Below, piece after piece: positions 12,216-23,198 of a DNA stretch of 64,000 nucleotides. Each line of letters starts with the position of its first letter. Within the stretch, counting starts at the first letter, position 1. The position numbers were made by a program, and so were the translations under genes. Below the pieces are notes generated by a model. It searched no databases, was not told the DNA's origin, and was given only the letters and a program-made list of their open reading frames with translations. The stretch covers positions 474,420 to 538,419 of the forward strand of contig NC_041682.1 of the NCBI RefSeq assembly GCF_900005765.1. The letters are read 5' to 3'. The stretch is from Plasmodium relictum (lineage: Eukaryota > Apicomplexa > Aconoidasida > Haemosporida > Plasmodiidae).

Positions 12216-14304
12216 ATGTACTTTAAAACCTTTTATGAAAATTTTAAAGATGAATTTACTTACTTAAGAAAAGAAGATGATATATTACCTGATATGATAA
12301 CATGTGAAAAACCCAATACAATGGTTATTTCATTAGAAAAAATAAAACAAAATAAATAATTAAAAATATATATATATATGTATATTTGTTTATTTATTTA
12401 TGTAGTCTATCATTTTTAAGTATATACAATTAATTGTTTTTAGGAAAATGATACAATAATTAGAAGAATTCCTGATACTATATTAAAAAGAGTAGAAAAA
12501 CAAAATATAGAATACACAAAAAAATATAATATAGATATAAAATTAGAAAAATTAAGAGAATTATTTAAAAATGCAGATAAACATACATATGAAATGCTAA
12601 AATGTAAATTAGATGAAAAATATTGGAATTTTCTATTATCTTATCATATTAATAAGGATGTAAAGATTACAAGAAATTTATTTTTATTTAATGAACTTTA
12701 TTTTTACCGCTACTTAAGTTATGCTTATGATTTTGAAAATAGCAATTATGATTTTTTCGAAACTGAAAAAAATGATGCTATAAATTGTAACAAAAGTATA
12801 ATAGAAGAAATATGCACCTGCACAAAAAGTTTAATTGAATTGTATAATAAAAAGCCAGATAAAAAAATATTTTCTATTTTTTTTTATTTTTCCTTATGGT
12901 CTAATCAATTTGATTTAAGTTGGAATCCAACGAAAAATAAAAATGAACAGCACGATATAAATGAAAAAGACATAAAGAAAAAAATATTAAGAGAAAAAAA
13001 ATTTTATTTTTGTACAGAAAATGTTGATAAATTGTATAATAGTTTTTATTTAGAAAACATATTATGCAATGATATAGATAATATTCATAAAGATATAACT
13101 ACACAAGTAATGCATTTAAGAAAAATATTATTAAATATTCATGTATATATATTTATTTATATATTATTTATAGAAAAGAAAGAGGTTTGATATTGTTTTG
13201 GATAACATGGGTGTAGAATTAATAACAGATTTGTGCCTTTTATATTTTTTAACAATTTATTTTGATGAAGTAACTATTCATGTTAAAAAGTTCCCATTAT
13301 ATGTATCAGACACTATGATTAAAGATATTCATTACTCTCTAAATATTTTGTGTAGCGATGACAAAGTAAAATAAAAATAAAAAAAAAAAGGAAAAGTACA
13401 TGTTCATTGATATAACTAAATTTAACTTTTTATTATATTATTAAAAAATATTTCATATCTAATTTTTTTATTTACGCTTTTTATTATTTAATATTTTTTA
13501 TGTGTATTTTTATTGTGTAATATTATATATATATCATAATTAAATTATAATTTACTAATAAATTCATTTTTTTTTTTTTTTTTTTGTTAAGTATCCTAAT
13601 ACAGTTTTCATGGCTAATAAATGGAAGCAGTTGATAGAAACTAAAAAATGGAATATAAGGGTATTAAAATAAAAAAATATATATATAATTAAAAACTTTA
13701 CATATAATTAAAATTTTTTCTTTTTTTTTCTTTTAATAAATATGCCTTTTAAAATATTCTTAAAAATTAAAGGATGATATATATTGGAATATACCATTAC
13801 CATATTGGGTAATGTCTAAAAGTTTGTTAGAAGAATTAAAAAAAAGTTGTTTTGTTTGCTTTAAAGGTGATGCAAATTATAGGAGATGTTTAGGAGATTT
13901 AAATTTCGATTTTTCATTGTCTCATAAAGATGTTTTTAGTTATTTTCCTTTCAAAGTCATCGCATTAAGATGCTTAAAATCATCATTAGGGTAAATTATA
14001 AAAGACATACATTTATATTGAAGGCATCTTAATTTTTTTTTTTTTCCAATTCTTAGATGTGGTATTGATAAAAATATTGTTAAAGAACTAAATAAAAGTA
14101 GCGAAGATTGGAGTAACTATGGAGAGTAACAATAAAAAAATAAATAAAATAAAATCTGTATAAATAAATCATACTTTTTTTTTTTTTTTGTTACTTTATT
14201 GCATTCAGTACTTTATTATTTTCTCTTATACTACAATATTTGTTCTTATAATTTTTTCTTTTTTTTTTAGATATGCCGTTTTGCAGTATTTTTCGCCAGA
14301 ATAG
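12216..14304 (+). CDS. ARMT1: ARMT1-type damage-control phosphatase (DUF89), 7 exons
   Basis: Exons: 12216..12323, 12444..13106, 13174..13365, 13592..13660, 13773..13990, 14057..14125, 14271..14304; they close in frame to give 450 aa, close to human ARMT1. The whole length follows that family: an N-terminal helical part with FSLWSNQFDLSWNP, then DIVLDNMGVELITDL with D267 and N268, the typical metal-site pair, then FKGDANYRRCLGD with D377, then an E-W-x-x-Y-G-x-Y-A-V end. DUF89 proteins are metal-dependent phosphatases that act on damaged phosphometabolites. This subfamily was also named as a glutamate O-methyltransferase, and some parasite entries keep that name. Substrate is unknown here. 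The first donor (GTTATT after N-T-M) is unusual but is the only GT before the in-frame stop. Confidence 0.85.
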
Positions 14305-14605
14305 TTATTTTTATTTAAACTCTTAAATAATAAAATTTAATTTTTACTATAAATGACATAACATAAAAATTTTATATATCATAAAGTATAAATTATAGCT
14401 AGAAGTTCTTTTCATTTAGAATATGATCAATAACTAAATAGAATAATATTTCTAACTTTAATTAATAAGTCTTTTAATTATAAAAAAAGAAATTCATTTT
14501 TTCATAATTTATCATATATTTACATCTTTTTTTATTTTTAATAATGAAATCCCAGATTGATAAAAAAAAAAAAAATATACAACAAAAAAAAATGAAACCT
14601 TTCAT

Positions 14606-14642
<37 letters not shown>

Positions 14643-14644
14643 TT
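14305..14644. other. Tail-to-tail spacer between ARMT1-like and IspF genes
   Basis: About 340 bases where both genes end. It holds A/T tracts and a (TA)n run at about 14608-14637. No gene is seen; terminator and polyadenylation signals cannot be told apart by eye. Confidence 0.6.
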
Positions 14645-15493
14645 TTAACCTTTTGGTACTAATAAAACATTAGAAAAGCATTCTATTGCTTTTTTCTCTC
14701 CAATTATTCCTATTTTTTCATGTGTTTTTCCTGTATATAATAATTATTTACAAAGTATGTTTTATTATATGTTTTTTTTTTTTCTTTCTTTTTTTCTTTT
14801 TTTTTTTTTTTAATTTTTATTTTAATAATATTATTCTTTCTTTTCTTTAATTTTTTCTTTTTTTTTTTATTATTATATTATACCTTTAATACTAATTTGT
14901 GATTCATGAATATTTAACAGAGTAGATATATTTTTTATTATTTGATTTCTTATTAGAGATATTTTTGGTATTTCTGCAATTACATTAATATCTATATTTC
15001 CAATTTTATAATTTTTTTTATGTAATAATAATCTGGTATATCTTAAAAAAAAGGAAGAATTTTTATCTTTATATTTTTCATTTTTATCAGAAAATAAAGT
15101 TCCTATATCAAAATAAGTTAAACCACCTAAAATAGAATCAACTAAAGAATGATATATTATATCACCATCACTGTGAGATAAAACAAAAATGTTAGGCATT
15201 TTAACTCCACCAATTGTCAATCTTTTAAAATTATTTTCATTTTTTAATCCATTACTTATATTTTTAAATAATTCATTACTATTTTCACAAACCTTTATTT
15301 GGTGAATATCATAACCTTGACCTATTCTTAAACCATTATAAAATAATTCTTTTTTTTTATATATATTTTTTTTAAATGTTGGATTTAAAAATAAATATTT
15401 AAAAATATTTTTTTTTATATATGCTTTTTCTTCTGACGATTTTAATATAATGAAACACAAAAGTATTATATATGTATATATTTTTAAAAACAT
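14645..15493 (-). CDS. IspF: 2-C-methyl-D-erythritol 2,4-cyclodiphosphate synthase, apicoplast, 2 exons
   Basis: Exons on the minus strand: 15493..14884 and 14730..14645, giving 231 aa. It catalyses the fifth step of the non-mevalonate isoprenoid pathway (CDP-ME2P to MEcPP) in the apicoplast. The first 50 residues form a hydrophobic leader (YIILLCFIIL) plus a Lys/Asn-rich transit peptide. The mature part starts GLRIGQGYDIH with metal ligands D62 and H64, then HSDGD with H107. DIGTLFSD and NIDINVIAEIPKI fit the family core. Exon 2 supplies the last 28 residues, from GKTHEKIGIIGEKKAIE to VLLV. The single intron is phase 1 and splits a Gly codon; without it the enzyme would stop at once and lose its last strand. 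The longest frame begins at TTG (15505), so the first ATG was chosen. Confidence 0.95.
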
Positions 15494-15985
15494 CCTATAT
15501 TTCAATTAAAAAAAAAGAAAGAATTCTCTAAAAGTACAACAAAGGTGTCAAAAGAAAAGTATAAAGAAGAAAAATTAATATAAATGATATGTAAAATAAT
15601 TATAGTAACTACAAAAAAAAATATATTAAAATATAATTAAAATATATATATATGATAATACTGAGAGAAAAAAACCTAAAAATTTACAAATTATTTAGTG
15701 ATAAAAAAAAAAAAAGAAAAAAATTAAATAATATTCACATAATTACTAAAAAAAAAAAAAAAAACATTTTATTTTACAATACTTAAATATATAGATTGAC
15801 ATATATATATAAAAGGAAAATTCATTTTACATTTTAACATATATATATATTTATTACTAATAAACATACTGCAACATAAATAAAAAAAATTTTCTTTATT
15901 TAAAGAAAATAAAAACTATCAATTATGCAATAACTTTAAAAAAAATTTATATTTTTTACTTAAATATTGTAAATTTTTTGGATAA
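15494..15985. other. Divergent promoter region, IspF (-) and exosome subunit (+)
   Basis: About 490 bases between two genes read outward. It holds A tracts and TA runs only; no distinct factor site was recognised by eye. It must contain start sites for both genes or a shared bidirectional promoter. Confidence 0.5.
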
Positions 15986-16145
15986 ATGTCAAGATATAAG
16001 GTTCCACTTCCACCTTATAATTTTAAAAGCAAAATACAAAAAATTGATGAAGAATTTTTGAAGAATGATAGTTTTAAAAGAATAAATAATAGGAGAAATA
16101 ATGAAATCAGGGATATGTGTAATTCTATATATATAATATTTAAAT

Positions 16146-16216
<71 letters not shown>

Positions 16217-17564
16217 TAGTTATAAAATTAGGAGAAGATGGATATTCGGATGCATCATGTTTTTATTCATTAGGAAATACTAAAATTTTATGTTTAATGT
16301 AAAATTTAAATCCTAATATATTAAATATTTTTTAATTTGAATAATTTATTTCAGATATATATATGTGTATTAATTTTTTTTTATTCTTATTTTAAAGATA
16401 TGGGCCTAAACCTGATTCGAAAAATGCAACTTACGATAAAGGAAAAGTTTTTTTAGATATCAAAAGTTTGAATATGAATACATATGGAACTAATGAAAAA
16501 GTATTTTTTTTTTTTTTTCATTTCTTTAATCTATTTATGTTTTGCATTATCATTTATATCTGTGAATAGTTTTATTCAAAATACCTATTAATTTTTTTTT
16601 TTTAATAGAATGATGATGATATAAAAAGTTTATTAATAGAATGTATTTCAAATATTATAATTTTAGACAAGTATCCACATTGTTCTATATATATCAAATG
16701 TTTAATAATTCAAAGCGATGGAGGTAATTTCAAAAAATAATACTATTAAATAATAAAAAAAAAAAAAAAATGATAACATATATTTTTATATAATATCAGC
16801 ATTAATATTTATGTATGAATTTACAAATGTTTTATTACTTTTTTTTATTATTATTAAAGGATGCTTAAGTGCTACATTAACGTGTATATCTCTTGCTTTA
16901 ATAAAGGCTCAAATACAAATGCATGATATTATTATATCCATAAATATAGTATTAAAAAAAAAAATTTACATTTATATATTTTAAAATAAATTTATTCAAA
17001 AAATAAAAATGATAATTTAATATTTTTTTTTTATAAAGCATTCTATAATTTGCCCTAATACGAAAAGAGTATATCATCTTGTTGATTTAGACGGATTAGT
17101 AAAAATAGAAAAAATATTACTCTTTTTTTTTTTTTTTGTATTTTTTTTTGTATTTTCCAATTAAACATAGTCATTTTAAATTAAAAACAAATATTTATCT
17201 TTACAGGAAGAAAAATATTATAAAAGTAAATATGAAATGAATGAAATAACTTTAGGTATATGTTTAAATTTGAGAACTGTTTGCTTTTTTCATGGATCAG
17301 GAAATTTTTTTAATAGCAAAACATTAGAAGAAGTAAAATAAAATTCATAATTAAATTTATAAATATAAATTAGTTTTATTGGAAATATAAAAAAAAAAAA
17401 AATAATAATAAAATAAAATAATTTTATTAATTTTTGTTTATTTTTTCTTATTTTAGATTATTAATTATGCTGAATGTGCTTGTAGATCTTTAGGTTGCGA
17501 AATAAAAAAAATTTTAAAAAATTATATTTTAAAAAAACAAGAATATAGTTCAATAAATCAATAA
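15986..17564 (+). CDS. Exosome subunit with RNase PH fold (RRP41/MTR3 type), 8 exons
   Basis: Exons: 15986..16118, 16220..16298, 16398..16500, 16609..16723, 16860..16948, 17039..17098, 17207..17332, 17457..17564; all phases close, 270 aa. No single exon is long, so the gene is easy to miss. The joined protein reads as an RNase PH-like exosome ring subunit: RRNNEIRDMFIKLG, then YSLGNTKILCLIYGPK, then QSDGGCLSATLTCISLALI, then VYHLVDLDGLEE. This pattern is closest to RRP41 but MTR3 or RRP46 is possible. The ring threads RNA for 3'-5' decay and rRNA trimming in nucleus and cytoplasm; eukaryotic ring subunits are generally inactive. The N-terminus has an extra segment of about 30 residues. The first intron carries a very long TA repeat. 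Confidence 0.85.
16151..16212. repeat. (TA)n microsatellite inside intron 1 of the exosome gene
   Basis: About 31 uninterrupted TA units fill most of the 101-base intron and stop a few bases before the acceptor. Such a run can change length by slippage, so both intron length and assembly length here may vary. Confidence 0.95.
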
Positions 17565-18678
17565 AATATAAATACCTTTTCTGTTGTAAAAAAAAAAAAA
17601 AAAAGAAATCATAAAAATTATTTCTTGAGAATATAGAGTATTTTTTTCTTTTTTTCCCATTATTACAATTTTTTTTATAAAACTATGGAGATTGTATAAT
17701 TTGTTTAGTCATTCTTAAAAATATATATATTTTTTGAAATATCTTATAATTTTTTTGTAATTTAAAAACTTTTCTCTTTTAATTTTTTCTTTTTTTTTAA
17801 TTAAAAAAATAAACATTGGTTTTTTCTAAAAACATTTTAATATCAAAAATTTCCTTAATATAATTTAAAATATTAATTCAAAATTTAAAAAAAAAATATG
17901 AAATATTTCTCTTCAATTAAATACAACTTTATATACTCCCTAAATACGTTTAAAGATACATTAATAGAAATTATTAAAAAAAAAAATAAAATAAAATATC
18001 AAACTATTTAAATTGAAATTCCCTTTTTAAAATGCTAAAAGTGAACAGCCATTTTAAATAATGATAAATAACCTTTTAATGTTATATATATTCATTTTAT
18101 CTTAGAATATTATTTGTGTGTAAATATTAAAAAAAAAGAAAAAAATTGTAGCATGATAAAAATTTAATTAACTGAAAAGTTTTTTTTTTTTGGCTTTTAT
18201 TTTTTTTTGGAATATAATTTATTTATTTTTACTTTTTTTTTACCTGTTCTTTTTCCTTATATTTTCCTTTTTTTTTTTTTTTCTTTTTCTTTTTCTTTTC
18301 ATAATTTATTAACATTATGATTATACGCTCTTTTTTTTTTTTTTTTTTCCCCTAAACACTAGTTTATTTTTCTATATATTTTTCAAGTGTATTTTTTTTA
18401 TTTTTAGTTTATTTATTGATTCCCATAATATTTTATGATAATATGAATATTTTATTATTATTATTATTTTTTTTATACACTGATTTGTTTTCTTATTTTT
18501 TATAAAATTTTTGTTATTTAAAAATTTTTTTTAAAATGTTTTAAATGATGTTGTGTTAACAATCGTTCCCTAACATAAATATTTTTACCTTTTAATTGTT
18601 ACATTTAGACTTTTATTATTTTTTTTTTTTTTTTTTTTGTAAATATTTATAAACTAAAAAAAAAAAAAAAAGAAAAAA
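17565..18678. other. Intergenic region with pyrimidine-rich island upstream of the phospholipase gene
   Basis: The left half is A/T-rich 3' flank. From about 18180 to 18370 the + strand is almost pure T and C, with two long T tracts, one ending in CCCC. A T tract and an A tract lie directly before the phospholipase ATG. This is probably its promoter and 5' untranslated region. No coding exon is seen. Confidence 0.55.
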
Positions 18679-21117
18679 ATGAGTGATGAAGATGAAAAAA
18701 TTTATATTTATTCAGATTTATTTTCTAAAAACTTTAGTGATAATGAAAAAGATGAAACATTTCATAAAGAAAAAAAAGTTTATAGTTCCAGTGAATTGAA
18801 GAATGGAGAAAATGAATATTCGAAACTTAGAGCTGAAAATTCTACTATATTAAATGACTATTTTGAAAGTGAGAATATTAAAAATTTAAATGATGGAAAC
18901 ATTAATAGTAATGAACATAATGATATTATATTATTTCCTCAAAATAAAAATTATTCAGTAAATTTATTTGTTGGACAATTAGTAGAAAATAAGCATTCTG
19001 TAAGATTAACAAAGCCTGGATTTTATTCTATTTATATAGAAAATAACAATAATGTAATAAAAAAATTATGAAAATTATCAAAAACGAAATAAAGAATTTA
19101 TATTTATTATCTCTTTTTATTTCATTTTTTTTTTTTTTTTTTTAACTTCTAGTTGCTTATTTATTTATTTATTTATTTTATTTATCTATTTATTTATTTT
19201 TTTTTTAATTTTTATATTACATTTGAATTATTTATTATTTTTTCTAGTAGCTATAATTTTATTTATTTTTATTATTTTTAATAGAGTAAATGGGATAGTA
19301 TTTATTTTGGATTATCAAAAATTCAAGTAGAGTTAAATTATAAATTGATGATTAAAAATGATGTTACAGTAAAAGAATATGAAGGAAATAATAGTAATGA
19401 TAATATAGAAAGCTTCAAGGATAATATAACTATTAATGATGAAAATGAAGAGAATGATAACATAAGAAAAGAATACATTAATTCACGTTATGGTTTAAAT
19501 TATGAAATAAACGAAATATGTAAATATAATTTAAATAAAACTGAAATATTATTAGATGATAATTCAGAAAAAAGAAAAAATGATAAATATAAAGCAAAAA
19601 ATACTAATTATTACGATAATTTCATTTTGAAAAATAAATGTGCCTCCGTTTTATTTGACACAAATAATAGTAGTCCTGAAACATATACCTGTTCATTCAA
19701 AACAGAAGATCAAATAAGAGTTCCATCAAAAAAGAAAAAAAATATATATATATATAATAAGGATGAAAATACTATATTAGAATTAACGGTTCGTACGTAT
19801 ATGTCATTAGGAATGAGTGTCTTATGCAAATATGGTTTATTATATTGCGGAAAATATAATCAAATTCCTCGAGATCCTTATACCCCTTTTAAAAAACCGT
19901 ACAAATTCAAGAAAAAAAAAATTAAAATATATAAAATGAGCAAGAAATAAAAAAAAAAAAATTTTAATTTGATTTTTATTTTAACTTTTTTTTTTTATCA
20001 TATTGTTGCATATACTTTTTGTAATTCATTGTTTTCTACATATTATTGTTTAATTTTTTTTTTTATTTCTTTTTATAGAGTTTCAATTTTATCATTAGAT
20101 GGTGGTGGTATATTAAGTATATCAACCTTACTAGTGTTAAATAGGTTAGAAATTGAATTAAGAAAAGAAATAGGTAGTGACGATGTAAATTTGATTGATT
20201 GTTTTGATATGGTATGTGGAACAAGTGCAGGAGGATTAATAAGTTTGGCTTTGCTAAAAGAAATAGGAGTACAAGAAGTTACAAATCTTTGGCCAGGAAC
20301 AATGAAAAAGATATTTGAAGGCAGCAGGAATCTTATTTCAGGGATATTGTTTGAAGGATATGATATAAATAGAGTTAAAAATATTTTAATGGAACGTATA
20401 GGAAATAAATTCATATCCTCTTATAAAAAATTATACTGTTTTGTAACAGCAACAGATGTTAGGCATAAACCATATAAATTATTTTTAATAAGAAATTATA
20501 CTCATAAATATAATTCAATAAATGGAGAATCATATGATGGAATTAATAAGGTTCCATTATGGCTTGCTGCATGGGCAACTGCTTCGGCTCCTACATATTT
20601 AAAAGGTCCTAGTGCAGAAGATATAAAAAAATTAGGTATTCAAATAAAGCCAGAAATACATTTAGTTGATGGAGCTTTAAAAGCAAGTAATCCTTCTCTT
20701 ATTGCATTAGAAGAGTGTGCACGATTAAATAATAAAAACCTATCAACTTTTATAAAAGAAGATTTAGATACATTAGTTTCTATTGGAACTGGTCAATTAC
20801 CAACAAAATTAACACAATCAACTTCAAGCAGTAAATCAGCATCCACCTTTGAAATTTTAATTAATTCAACTCATTTACTAACAAGAGCAAATGATACACA
20901 CAGGGAACTTTTACAGTGGTTAGCTGATAGGGAAAATACATACTTCAGATTTAATGTACCAAATATAGGAGATATAAATATAGATAGTCAAGATATTAAA
21001 GATTTTGATTTAATTGCTAAAGCAACACAAGATTATTTATTTGATGAGAAATATTATGAAATTAAAAGATTAGCTAATAAGCTAGCTAATAACTATATAC
21101 GTTCAAAATATCTATAA
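18679..21117 (+). CDS. PATPL1: Patatin-like phospholipase (PATPL1 type), 3 exons
   Basis: Exons: 18679..19053, 19285..19898, 20079..21117; 675 aa. The second donor, CC|GTACAA, is non-standard, but it joins PFKKP to VSILSLDGGGI in frame. The N-terminal 330 residues are Asn/Glu-rich with islands of normal sequence. The patatin domain begins at about 331: the oxyanion-loop DGGG (337-340), the nucleophile motif GTSAGG with S379, and the dyad Asp in VDGALKASNP (about D527). Patatin enzymes hydrolyse acyl chains of phospholipids with a Ser-Asp dyad. The P. falciparum gene at this locus next to P230 has been reported to act in gametogenesis and transmission. There is no signal peptide, so it is probably cytosolic or peripheral. 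It ends tail to tail with P230. Confidence 0.93.
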
Positions 21118-22918
21118 AAATGTACGAATGAATAATTTATATAAAATTAAATAATCAGATATTTAAAGCATATAAACATAGTATATATATATAAATTATC
21201 AGGAAAGGAAAAAAAAAAAAAAGAATTTAAAATAAAGATAATAATGATAAATTAAATATTTATAAGGTTTTAAATTAATATAACAAAATAAATTTTAAAT
21301 TATATGTCATATATATATAGATATGTAGAAAATAGAAATATATAAAAGATTAAGAAATGCAGAAAAAATATATATGTATAATAAAAGAAGAATATTAAAA
21401 TAACTAAATAAATTAAAAACTCAAAAAGAAAATTATATATACTCCATAAAATTAAATGTAAATTATATTTGAAAACAAATATGAGATATTTAATAATATT
21501 ATTACAAAATTATTTTATTTATATTTTTCAAGTATAAAAAAGGAGCAATTATGTAGATTTATAATTAAGTATAGTTTTGTATTTTACCTTTAAATAAAGG
21601 AAATATATATACATATATATATATATATATATTATTTTTCATGTAAATACTATATTAAAATTTAAAAAAAATTTTTAAATTAAAAAAATATCTATGAAAG
21701 ATTTATTCATATTACTATATCATTGATTTATGTTTGTTTAGTTACCATTTTGCAACGAATGAAAGTATATTTGTACATAAAAAATACATGTATGTATGTA
21801 AATATATATTTATATATATATTCCTTCAAGCATAATTATATGTATTAATAAATATTAGTATTAAATTTTTTACGCTTTAATATATATATTAAAATGAACA
21901 CATAAATTATTAATATGATCATATACAGATAATATTATCTTTTTTTTTTTTTTTTACAAATTTTTACTTTGAAGTTTTTATTTAATCTTAAAGTTACATA
22001 GAAATAATTAATAAAAATTTATATTTATGTATATATTTTTATTTTGCAAATATTTATTGTTTCATATGCATATATTTATTCTTTTCTTTAACAATTTTAT
22101 TCATATCCTTTTGTAGTATTAAAACTGTTCAAGGTAACTTTTCTGAAGATACATGTTCACAACATTATTACATAGCTATCTATTATATTTTTTTTTTTTT
22201 TTATACTATTTGATTTGATTTTTTTTTTTAACTATAATTTTTTTTTAAGTTTCCTATAATTTATATAACTTTTTTTACCTTTTTTTTTTTTTTTTTTTGG
22301 CTTTTATATTTTTAAAATTTGTTTATATTTGATATATATAACATAGATTCAATTAATTTTTTTCATTTGTAATTATTTTTAATTATAACTTTTGAAATTT
22401 TTTTTTTTTTTTAAAACTTTTTAATAGAAAAAATGTAAATTACTGAGAATATAAAAATCTTGATTTTTTTCTAATTGAATTGTTAAAATAGAATTAACAC
22501 CTTTCTATAAATTATATATATTACTATTTTGAATTAATCAGCATCATTTATATATCCAATATTACAAGTGTTATTATTATTTTTTTTTCTTTTTCTATTA
22601 TGTGCTATTTTAGCAGTTTTAATGAAAAAAAAAATTTAATAAATCTAGGTTTAGATTAACTAAACCTAACTAAAGATATCTTTAATTAAATAAATATATA
22701 TTTTTTTTGAATTTTTTATAAAAAAAAATTTTATATAAAAATGTTTTAATTTTTTTATAAGTTTATTGAGTCTTTTAATACTTAAAATTATTTCTCAAAT
22801 TTTGAACTTAACATATGAAACACATTAAGGAATAGAAATTTTTATTTTACTTCTATTTTTTTCATAAATAAAAAATAAATGAATAAAAGTAAATTGTATT
22901 TATCATACCTATATAAGT

Positions 22919-22967
<49 letters not shown>

Positions 22968-23198
22968 ATTATAAGATGAAATTATTTTTATTAAAATATA
23001 TAAAAAAAAAATATTTGATATATAGTATTATATTTTTCTTTTTAGATAATCTTGTTTTTCATATTTATTACGTAATGTTGTAAAAGATTTGATGAGATAT
23101 AATATAGAAGAAATGAAAAAAATGATGTATATATATATATATATATATTTAATTATTTTTAATGGAAAATTTGACTAACTCCTTAAATATAACTGTTT
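21118..23198. other. 2.1 kb convergent spacer between phospholipase and P230
   Basis: A/T-rich with TA runs (21609-21631 and 22923-22962). No exon or known RNA is recognised. A stretch at about 22095-22175 has a more mixed base composition than its surroundings. It is much longer than the other tail-to-tail spacers in this window (about 230 to 605 bases). Confidence 0.55.
22923..22962. repeat. (TA)n microsatellite
   Basis: About 20 uninterrupted TA units in the spacer just beyond the 3' end of P230. Confidence 0.9.

Noticed and set aside
15493-15505. Longer IspF reading frame starting at TTG
   Set aside because: Nuclear Plasmodium genes start at ATG; the ATG at 15493 directly precedes the hydrophobic leader. 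The same reasoning moved the starts of the EMC10-like and acid phosphatase genes.
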